From Paeniglutamicibacter sp. Y32M11 (GTDB taxonomy: Bacteria; Actinomycetota; Actinomycetes; Actinomycetales; Micrococcaceae): a stretch of DNA of 64,000 bases. Under the pieces are notes generated by a model that worked only from the letters and a program-made list of their open reading frames with translations, was not told where the DNA came from and made no database searches. A program made the position numbers and the translations under genes. Shown piece by piece: positions 57,654 through 64,000 of the stretch; positions within the stretch are counted from its first letter, which is position 1; each line of letters starts with the position of its first letter. Location: assembly GCF_019285735.1 (NCBI RefSeq), contig NZ_CP079107.1, positions 2,418,001-2,482,000 on the forward strand, read 5' to 3'.

Positions 57654-58570
57654 GATGATTCCCCGATCCGTGTTGGCACATAGTCAAGACTCTGTGCCGT
57701 CAGCTCCGTGTAAGCCTGTTCCAACGACGCTTGGCGCACACCCAATTCATTGATCCGCACACCCATCGTGTGTGCGATGCCACCAACCACTTCCGGGCTC
57801 GCGCCGATGACCTTAAGCCGGCCCTCTGAGGCGGCCACCACCGTGTAGCCAGCCCGCTGAAGCGCGGTGGCAAGTTCGCCCGCCTGCGGGGAGGCGACGA
57901 TGAGCGAGTTCTGTGCACTGGCGGCCAACACGTTCTCCATCGACTCGTCCGCCAGCAACTTCCCGCGCCCGATCACCACCAGATGGTCGGCCGTGGACTG
58001 CATCTCACTCATCAAGTGACTGGACACAAACACCGTCGCCCCGCTCGCCGCCTTCGCGCGCATAAGGCCACGGATCCAGGCGACGCCATCGGCGTCCAAC
58101 CCGTTCACCGGCTCGTCGAAGATGAGCACTTCCGGGTCCCCCAGCAGCGCGGCGGCGATCCCTAACCGCTGGCGCATGCCGAGCGAAAAGGTTCCGATGC
58201 GCCGCTTCGCCGCCTCCGCGAGCCCCACCTCCTCGAGCACTCCTCTCACCCGGCTCACCGGGATCGAATTGCTGCGCGCCAACCCACATAGGTGCGAATC
58301 CGCCCGCTGCCCGCGGTGCCCGGTCCGCGGCTCGAGCAGTGCACCGACGGTGCGCAGCGGCGCCGCCAGTTGGCCATAACTGACCCCGTTGATCAGCGCC
58401 CGCCCGCCACTGGGTGCATCAAGGCCCAGCAGCATCCGCATGCTGGTGGTCTTCCCCGCCCCGTTCGGTCCCAGAAACCCGGTGACCTTCCCCGCCGCTA
58501 CCTCAACGCTCAGCGAGTCAACGGCCAGCGTGGACCCGAAGCTCTTGCTCAGGTTCTCTAAGGTGATCAT
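57650..58570 (-). CDS. ABC transporter ATP-binding protein
   Basis: 306 residues from MITLENLSKSFGSTLAVDSL. Walker A GPNGAGKTT, Q-loop, signature LSLGMRQRLGIAAALLGDPE (LSLGM in place of LSGGQ, common in this subgroup), Walker B VLIFDEPVNGLD, and the H-loop in VSSHLMSE. A C-terminal regulatory segment follows. Partner of the permease at 56808; likely exports a peptide or lipid-like compound. Regulator gene not present nearby. Confidence 0.92.
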   Translation of the reverse strand: MITLENLSKSFGSTLAVDSLSVEVAAGKVTGFLGPNGAGKTTSMRMLLGLDAPSGGRALINGVSYGQLAAPLRTVGALLEPRTGHRGQRADSHLCGLARSNSIPVSRVRGVLEEVGLAEAAKRRIGTFSLGMRQRLGIAAALLGDPEVLIFDEPVNGLDADGVAWIRGLMRAKAASGATVFVSSHLMSEMQSTADHLVVIGRGKLLADESMENVLAASAQNSLIVASPQAGELATALQRAGYTVVAASEGRLKVIGASPEVVGGIAHTMGVRINELGVRQASLEQAYTELTAQSLDYVPTRIGESS

Positions 58571-58648
58571 GCTGCTTCCCCGCCCTCGAATCGATGAGAA
58601 TGCCTGCTGAGGGAGGTGCATCCTCGCCGCAATTCCTCTGCCTTTCAC

Positions 58649-58901
58649 GCTAGCCCCGGCCCACGCCCCAGCACAGCAAAATCCCTCGGGGTCTGCCCCG
58701 AGGCCACCCTGATTTATCCCCTAGTCGAGTCCTCTGGTGTGCGCGCGCGCACGCGCACGCGCGCGAGAGGTCATCGCGTGCATTACGTACCACTGGCCTT
58801 GGGCAACCCTCTCGCGGCCCGGCAGATCATGACCGCCGAGGTTCTCCACAACCCCGCGCACCCATCCCCCGCCGGGACCACGGCGCCCGCACACTGGAGA
58901 A
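58649..58901. other. Intergenic region with an alternating GC tract
   Basis: No gene seen. From about 58738 to 58766 there is an almost unbroken alternation of G/T with C/A (GTGTGCGCGCGCGCACGCGC and on), a potential Z-DNA or hairpin segment. Confidence 0.5.
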
Positions 58902-59285
58902 ATGCAGACGGACACGCTCATCGCTAACCTCGCTGGCCACAGCGACGATCCGGGGTACACACCGACCCCGGACGATGAGCTGCGCGCACTATTCGAGACC
59001 ATCCGCGGCATCGACGTCCTCGTCGCCCGCATCGCAGCCCGTCCCGTGTCCCCCACCCGGGCCCTGCTTGCCGCAATCACCATCGAACAGGCCAAGCACG
59101 TCGTCGCCGTCGCACAGCTGAAGGTCGCGCAACTGGCCCGAATAACGCTGGTCAACGAGCTACCCGCCGACACCCTCACTCAGCTGCGGAGCATCACCGA
59201 AGACCCCACTGCCTTCGTCACCGGTGCTGCCCTGCTCCCGGATGACCCACGCACCGTCCCCACCGGCCGCCGCACAACTCTCTGA
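58902..59285 (+). CDS. N-terminal part of a DUF222-type protein
   Basis: 127 residues, helical (RPVSPTRALLAAITIEQAKH, VVAVAQLKVAQLARITLVNE). GGAG is just before the ATG. It ends in a frame that overlaps the next gene by 62 bases, and together they have the length and order of one DUF222/HNH protein, so this may be the 5' half of a frameshifted gene rather than a separate one. Confidence 0.55.
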   Translation: MQTDTLIANLAGHSDDPGYTPTPDDELRALFETIRGIDVLVARIAARPVSPTRALLAAITIEQAKHVVAVAQLKVAQLARITLVNELPADTLTQLRSITEDPTAFVTGAALLPDDPRTVPTGRRTTL

Positions 59286-60495
59286 ACTTCTTGAGTCCCG
59301 GGTGGCAGAGTCACTCGCTGAGGGAGATACGAAGAACACCACCAAGCTTTTCGAGCAGATCAGCGATGAGCTCGACGAAGCCGGCTCCACCCCCACGCCC
59401 AAGGAAATCCGTAACAAGACCGGCATCTCCGTTACCAAGCGCACCCGGTATTTCACCTACTTCACCGCTTGCATGCTCAATGCCGACGCAGAGGTTTTCC
59501 TTTCCCACTTCGCCGAGTCCGACAACGCTCGCACGCTGGCCGGAAACCGTAAGGCCATCGCCGCGGCATCCACAGTCCCAGTCCCAGCCACAGTCCCAGA
59601 TCACACTTCCTCGGCTGCTCAGGCCGACGGCCGGGACTACCAGGAGGCCGGCACGGCAGAGAACGCAAAGACCTCTACCGAAACCGATACGACCACCGAC
59701 ACCGACACCGTAAATGCAACCCCTGAGAACCTCGAATCTCACCCTGAACCGGCACCCGGCTCTCCTCCAGCCAAAGGCACCGACGACAACCCAACTCAGG
59801 ATTCCTTGTTCCCGCCACCAGAAGCGCCAGACGGTCCCGATTGGTTCGAACACCCGGCCACTGCGGAAACCTTCGATGACCCACCGCCGCTGGAATCCGC
59901 GACCATCGACCAGGAGCCAACTCCAGCCCAGCGGCACCTGCAAACTCTGCTGAATCTCATGCGCACCCCGAGGCCTTCGGCCAAGGGTGCCACCGGCCTA
60001 CCGACCTCAAAGCTCTTCGTCTACATCACGCTGGAAGTGCTCCTCGGTATGGCCCGCGGCGCCGGATGGAGCGCACACGGACTGGAAATTTCGGTCACCG
60101 AATTGCGCCAACGCCTGACCGAGTTTGGATTCATTCCCATCGTCCTCGGCGGTGATGGCCAGATTTTGGACTACGGGCGAGAGCGCCGATTCCCGCCCGA
60201 GTCTATGAAGGAGGCGATCCGTGCCCGCGATCGCGGCTGCATCAAGCCTGACTGCACCGTCCCGCCGGAGCACTGCGATCTCCACCACATCGAGCCCTGG
60301 TCCGATGGCGGAACCACGAGCGTGTGGAACTTGGGGATGTTCTGCCCCTCCGAGCACCGCGGCGCCGACAAAGGCGATTTTGAGGTCGTCATGAAGAACG
60401 GTGTGCCGTGGGTGAAGCTTGCCCCGTTCGAGGACCCCGAACAGCTGCCCCGCCGCAACAACCACTGGCAGGGCGAACAGCCCCCGCTCTTCTGA
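59242..60495 (+). CDS. HNH endonuclease domain protein (DUF222 family)
   Basis: 417 residues if started at the ATG MTHAPSPPAA, for which there is no ribosome site; fusion to the preceding frame by a +1 shift is more natural. A helical region, a low-complexity Thr/Pro/Glu linker (~100-200), the region TGLPTSKLFVYITLEVLLGM, and a C-terminal HNH nuclease: RDRGCIKPDCTVPPEHC, DLHHIEPWSDGGTTSVWNLG, CPSEH. Such genes are multicopy in Micrococcaceae and often linked to mobile DNA; function unproven. Convergent with the MFS gene. Confidence 0.78.
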   Translation: MTHAPSPPAAAQLSELLESRVAESLAEGDTKNTTKLFEQISDELDEAGSTPTPKEIRNKTGISVTKRTRYFTYFTACMLNADAEVFLSHFAESDNARTLAGNRKAIAAASTVPVPATVPDHTSSAAQADGRDYQEAGTAENAKTSTETDTTTDTDTVNATPENLESHPEPAPGSPPAKGTDDNPTQDSLFPPPEAPDGPDWFEHPATAETFDDPPPLESATIDQEPTPAQRHLQTLLNLMRTPRPSAKGATGLPTSKLFVYITLEVLLGMARGAGWSAHGLEISVTELRQRLTEFGFIPIVLGGDGQILDYGRERRFPPESMKEAIRARDRGCIKPDCTVPPEHCDLHHIEPWSDGGTTSVWNLGMFCPSEHRGADKGDFEVVMKNGVPWVKLAPFEDPEQLPRRNNHWQGEQPPLF

Positions 60496-60576
60496 GCCTT
60501 CAGCCGCCGATCGCCGCTTCTCCCGACCGCCAAACCGCACGGTGTCTCGGCACAATCACGATGCCGCGCACGAATA

Positions 60577-62058
60577 TCAGGAACGAGCGTCCTCCAACGC
60601 ATCGCGCGGGACGGCAAACAGGATCACGGCGCAGACGATCGCGGTTCCGCCGCAGATCACCCACACCACCATGTATCCGGACAGCGGAGCCGCGAAGTTC
60701 TCGGCCGCTCCATTGGAGAGTGCCCCGGTCACTTGTCCAATCAGCGCCAAACCAAAGATGGCCGAGGCGAAGGAGCCACCGATGGTTTTGACCGCGTTGG
60801 TCAGCCCGGTGGCCATGCCCGTGCGGTGGAAGGGCGCGGCGGCCGCGGCCGCCGCGGGTAGTGCGGCAACCAACGCACCGGAGCCGATGCCGGCGATCAT
60901 CATGTTAATAAGCACCTGCGTCAGTGAGTCATGAAGTGGCAGGAAGAGCAGGTAGCCGAGACCCACCAAGAAGCTGGCGGCAATCAAGGTTCTTTTGGTA
61001 CCGGCCCGGCGTGCCGCAAGCGGGAAGAGCAACGCCCCGATCAGCAGTGCCAACACGTAGGCACCGATGATGATCGAGACTCCCGAAGCACTCAGGCCCA
61101 GCCCGTAGCCGTTGACCGCCGGGTCGGTGCGGGCAAAGGTGCTCATCGGGATTTGCGCGCCGAGGACCGAAACTCCGAAGAGTCCCGCGGTGAGTTGCAC
61201 CGGCCACATGGAGCGAGCGAAGAGCACCTTGAAGTCAATCAGCGGATCGCGTTGCTTGTTTTCGTGGCGATAGAACACATAAAGAACAAGCAACCCCAGC
61301 ACCAGGCAGCCCCAGACCAGCGGACTTGCCGGCCCGTTGATCCGTAGGAAGCTCAGACCACTGGTCAGCAACAACAGTCCTACCGCCAGATAACCGAATC
61401 CTCCACCATCGATCTTGGCCCCATTGCGCGCCCCGTCATCTGGCACCCCCAGGGCCACCGCCCCAATGCACACCGTGGTGGCAACAGCGGGAATCGTCAT
61501 CGTTAAGGCGAGATTCCCACCAAACACGCCGATGAGCGCGCCACCGGCCAGCGCGCCGGCGATCACCCCAAGTTCTAGGGCACCCACCAGCAGGCCAGCG
61601 GCGCGGCGGGTCATGGGACCGGGTACACCCAGCTTGCGGGCGCGGGAGAAGACGATGGCAATTTCCAGCGGCAGCCACACAGCATAAAAGCCCTGCAACG
61701 CCCAGGCGATCAGGAAGGTCGTGAACGAACCGGAGAACACCACCGCCCATGAGGCAAGTGCCGTGACGACGGCGGAGAGCAGCAGCATCCGCTTGTGCCC
61801 AAAGATATCTCCCAGTGAGGCCAGCAGGGGCACGGCGAGGGCCGAAACCATCAGTTGAGCCGCCTCAAACCAGTTCACATCCGCGTCGTGAATGCCCAAA
61901 TGTCGGGCAATATCGGTCATCAGTGGGGTGTAGTAGCCCTGAAGGATGCCGCTGGTCAGTTCCACGATGGCGAGGAATCCGACGATGCCCGCCACCGCGC
62001 GCCAACGGACCGGTATTTGCTTGGCGATTTCCGGGTTCCTTGGCGGTTGGATGTCCAT
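60577..62058 (-). CDS. MFS transporter (drug:H+ antiporter-like)
   Basis: 493 residues with about 14 predicted helices. Motif A-like GDIFGHKRMLLLSAVVTALA after the second helix, early helix FLAIVELTSGILQGYYTPL, and a loop with cytoplasmic YRHENKQRDPLIDFKVLFAR typical of the 14-helix DHA2 group. Exports small molecules with proton exchange; substrate unknown. Divergent from the flavin monooxygenase gene, and the shared 155-base region carries a palindrome, so it may share the MarR control. Confidence 0.88.
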   Translation of the reverse strand: MDIQPPRNPEIAKQIPVRWRAVAGIVGFLAIVELTSGILQGYYTPLMTDIARHLGIHDADVNWFEAAQLMVSALAVPLLASLGDIFGHKRMLLLSAVVTALASWAVVFSGSFTTFLIAWALQGFYAVWLPLEIAIVFSRARKLGVPGPMTRRAAGLLVGALELGVIAGALAGGALIGVFGGNLALTMTIPAVATTVCIGAVALGVPDDGARNGAKIDGGGFGYLAVGLLLLTSGLSFLRINGPASPLVWGCLVLGLLVLYVFYRHENKQRDPLIDFKVLFARSMWPVQLTAGLFGVSVLGAQIPMSTFARTDPAVNGYGLGLSASGVSIIIGAYVLALLIGALLFPLAARRAGTKRTLIAASFLVGLGYLLFLPLHDSLTQVLINMMIAGIGSGALVAALPAAAAAAAPFHRTGMATGLTNAVKTIGGSFASAIFGLALIGQVTGALSNGAAENFAAPLSGYMVVWVICGGTAIVCAVILFAVPRDALEDARS

Positions 62059-62146
62059 AGCGGGAGCCTATCGCGAAGCAGCGTGCCGTGTGATGCAAAC
62101 CATAGTGAAACAGCGGGAATTTTTCCGGGCCCGTGAGTGCTATTAC

Positions 62147-62158
62147 ATGCAAACGCAT
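62147..62158. promoter_or_regulatory. Possible MarR operator
   Basis: ATGC-AAAC-GCAT inverted repeat in the divergent promoter region, 56 bases upstream of the monooxygenase start and 89 bases upstream of the MFS start. Confidence 0.4.
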
Positions 62159-62213
62159 ACAAATCTGTCATACTGATTACAGAACGACAGTCCAATGGCC
62201 CTAGGAGGCACCC

Positions 62214-63332
62214 ATGCAGTTCGGTATTTTCTCAGTCAGCGACATCACCCGCGATCCCACCACGGGCAAGACGCCGTCCGAGGCCCAGCGCATCAAGGAC
62301 ATCGTGGCCATCGCCAAGAAGACCGAAGAGGTCGGCATGGACGTCGTTGCCATCGGCGAACACCACAACCGCCCGTTCTTCTCATCCTCCCCCACCACCA
62401 CGCTGGCCTACATCGCCGCGCAGACCGAGAAGATCATCCTCTCCACGGCCACCACGCTGATCACCACCAATGATCCGGTGAAGATCGCCGAGGACTTCGC
62501 GATGCTCCAGCACCTGGCCGACGGCCGTGTGGATCTGGTCCTCGGGCGCGGCAATACCGCCCCGGTCTACCCATGGTTTGGGAAGAACATGCAGGACTCG
62601 GTGAACCTGACGATAGAAAACTACAACCTGCTGCGCCGCCTTTGGGATGAGGACACGGTGAACTGGGAAGGCAAGTTCCGCGGACCCCTGCAAAACTTCA
62701 CCTCCACCCCGCGTCCGCTCGACGACGTGGCTCCGTTTGTCTGGCATGGCTCGATCCGCACCCCGCAGATCGCCGAGATTGCTGCCTACTACGGAGACGG
62801 TTTCTTCGCCAACAACATCTTCTGGCCGAAGGAGCACTACATGCAGCTGATCAACCTCTACCGCGAACGCTATGAGCACTACGGCCACGGCCGTGCGGAT
62901 CAGGCCATGGTGGGCCTGGGCGGACAGTTCTTCATCCGTAAGAACTCGCAGGATGCCAAGAATGAATTCCGTCCGTACTTCAACAACGCACCGGTCTACG
63001 GCCATGGTCCATCGATGGAAGACTTCACCGATCAGACCCCGCTAACCGTCGGCTCACCGCAGGAAATGATCGAAAAGACCCTCACCTTCCAGGAGGCGTT
63101 CGGCAACTACCACCGCCAGCTCTTCCTCGTTGACCACGCTGGCCTGCCGGTCAAGACCGTTCTGGAGCAGCTTGATCTCTTCGGTGAAGAGGTGTTGCCA
63201 ACATTGCGGAAGGAACTTGAATCCCGCACTCCGGCTGATCACCCGGCACCGCCGACCCACGCCAACCGCGTTGCTGCCCGCGATGCGAAGCTCGCCGCCG
63301 AAACCACAGCGGCCGGGAGCGTTAATGCCTAA
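62214..63332 (+). CDS. LLM-class flavin-dependent monooxygenase (luciferase-like)
   Basis: 372 residues, TIM-barrel luciferase-like. Seen: GIFSVSDITRDPTTG, MDVVAIGEHHNRPFFSSSPT, AYIAAQTEKIILSTATTLIT, RVDLVLGRGNTAPVYPWFG, HYMQLINLYRERY. It resembles the CE1758 subgroup of FMN-dependent luciferase-like enzymes as I recall it. Uses reduced flavin and O2; substrate unknown. AGGAGG lies about 8 bases before the ATG. Its stop overlaps the start of the MarR gene (ATGCCTAA), so the two are coupled. Confidence 0.9.
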   Translation: MQFGIFSVSDITRDPTTGKTPSEAQRIKDIVAIAKKTEEVGMDVVAIGEHHNRPFFSSSPTTTLAYIAAQTEKIILSTATTLITTNDPVKIAEDFAMLQHLADGRVDLVLGRGNTAPVYPWFGKNMQDSVNLTIENYNLLRRLWDEDTVNWEGKFRGPLQNFTSTPRPLDDVAPFVWHGSIRTPQIAEIAAYYGDGFFANNIFWPKEHYMQLINLYRERYEHYGHGRADQAMVGLGGQFFIRKNSQDAKNEFRPYFNNAPVYGHGPSMEDFTDQTPLTVGSPQEMIEKTLTFQEAFGNYHRQLFLVDHAGLPVKTVLEQLDLFGEEVLPTLRKELESRTPADHPAPPTHANRVAARDAKLAAETTAAGSVNA

Positions 63333-63780
63333 CGATCCAGCTTCATTGCGTTCGTCAACCGCCGCGTGGGAGGCACTCTTCCGGGCACAGGTAACCGTGA
63401 TGCGCGAAATTCAGAAGCTTCCGGAATTCAAGGCGTTGAGCACCAAGGAATACGACGTGCTCTTCAATCTCTCGCGCTGCCCCTCGGGATCCAGCCGACT
63501 CACGGATTTGAACCAGTACCTGCTCATTTCCCAGCCGAGCCTGAGCCGCATGGCCGAACGTTTGGAGTCCAAGGGCCTGCTTTCCCGCCATCCCGACCCC
63601 ACCGATCAGCGCGCGGTACTCTTCACCCTGACTGAGGAGGGCGCTAGGCTGCAAAAGGCCGTGGGCCGCGAGCACATCAAGGGCATCCATGCCCTGATCG
63701 GCAAGGCTTTATCCGCTGAGGAGTTCGAAACGCTCCAAGAGCTGAGCACCAAATTGCGCCTGCACATGGAAGCACGCTAA
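63325..63780 (+). CDS. MarR family transcriptional regulator
   Basis: 151 residues from MPNDPASLRSSTAAW. Winged helix pattern: TKEYDVLFNLSRCPSGSSRL, TDLNQYLLISQPSLSRMAER, LESKGLLSRHPDPTDQRAVL, FTLTEEGARL, the conserved DxR wing (DPTDQRA) included. Likely represses the monooxygenase operon and perhaps the MFS gene through the palindrome at 62147, with a phenolic or lipophilic effector; this is inference from gene order. Confidence 0.92.
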   Translation: MPNDPASLRSSTAAWEALFRAQVTVMREIQKLPEFKALSTKEYDVLFNLSRCPSGSSRLTDLNQYLLISQPSLSRMAERLESKGLLSRHPDPTDQRAVLFTLTEEGARLQKAVGREHIKGIHALIGKALSAEEFETLQELSTKLRLHMEAR

Positions 63781-63805
63781 GGCAGTCAGCAAACCTGACT
63801 TCCTT

Positions 63806-63841
63806 GGTCCCGCCTCGCCGAACATCCGGCAGGGCGGGACC
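63806..63841. terminator. Bidirectional hairpin terminator
   Basis: GGTCCCGCC and GGCGGGACC are perfect arms around an 18-base loop, between convergent genes; TTCCTGTTT follows on the plus strand. Confidence 0.75.
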
Positions 63842-63879
63842 ATTCCTGTTTCACCGGCACCTGCCCGGCAACGCAGTCT

Positions 63880-64000
63880 CTAGACCCCAAACGGTTCCGC
63901 ATAACGAAACTTGCCCTTCGGCAGCGGCGCTGTCGATAGATTAAGCACCATGAAGTAGTCGCCCCAGGAACTATCGGAAGGAATGATTCCGCTGGGGATG
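63880..64000 (-). CDS. 3' end of an unidentified gene (partial)
   Basis: Read on the minus strand, 39 codons enter from beyond the window and end at TAG (63880-63882): IPSDSSWGDYFMVLNLSTAP then LPKGKFRYAEPFGV. Good codon use and a facing terminator support it as real coding sequence. Too short to assign a family. Confidence 0.6.
   Translation of the reverse strand, partial: IPSGIIPSDSSWGDYFMVLNLSTAPLPKGKFRYAEPFGV

Overview
The window reads as chromosome from a high-GC Gram-positive actinobacterium, most likely Micrococcaceae (Arthrobacter sensu lato). Grounds: frequent GTG/TTG starts with GGAGG-type ribosome sites, an ilvBNC operon with a leader peptide, a zinc-free ribosomal L36 paralogue next to an MRF-like COG0523 protein behind a Zur-type box, a DUF222/HNH gene, Mqo, and Micrococcaceae-like secreted SH3 repeat proteins. 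This is inferred from protein resemblance only; no search was run.

Layout. 0.2-5.7 kb: serA, an ABC-F ATPase and an exported glycerophosphodiester phosphodiesterase of lower GC. 5.8-8.7 kb: a large secreted protein of SH3 modules, four pairs of them encoded by nearly identical 393-bp tandem repeats, ending in an M15-like zinc peptidase signature. 9.0-11.9 kb: a zinc-starvation unit (Zur box, MRF-like protein, 40-aa L36 paralogue), a universal stress protein and a HAD phosphatase. 12.0-25.7 kb: a cell-surface glycan locus: wecB and wecC (UDP-ManNAcA supply), two GT4 enzymes, two tandem CgeB-like/GT2 fusion glycosyltransferases, a coiled-coil protein, an asparagine-synthetase-like protein and a divergent alpha/beta hydrolase. 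26.6-32.1 kb: ilvBNC with attenuator and a palindromic operator, then ilvD. 32.2-37.5 kb: small membrane proteins (one with a nonsense codon), a hydroxyacid dehydrogenase, two identical tRNA-Lys/terminator units, bcp and tRNA-Leu. 37.6-41.0 kb: a peptide-type ABC binding lipoprotein and mqo. 41.0-51.8 kb: an accessory region rich in decay: a broken IS30-type element, a YbdK-type carboxylate-amine ligase pseudogene, a PRC-barrel protein, two related Pro-rich small proteins (one probably frameshifted), a four-PPC/three-Ig-like secreted protein, a shattered sensor-kinase/membrane-protein pair, and an XRE-ImmA-type regulator without the HEXXH motif. 52.1-64.0 kb: an RND permease, small conserved proteins, an ABC-2 exporter pair, a split DUF222/HNH gene, an MFS exporter, a flavin monooxygenase coupled to a MarR regulator, and the 3' end of an unidentified gene.

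How they work together. Three units are self-regulating by their sequence: the zinc unit (Zur box), the branched-chain amino acid operon (translation of a Val-Leu-Leu-Val-Ile run controlling a terminator, plus an upstream palindrome) and the luciferase-like/MarR pair. The glycan locus is the best candidate for undescribed biology, because two adjacent enzymes repeat the same unusual two-domain fusion beside a putative amidating enzyme and a putative esterase.
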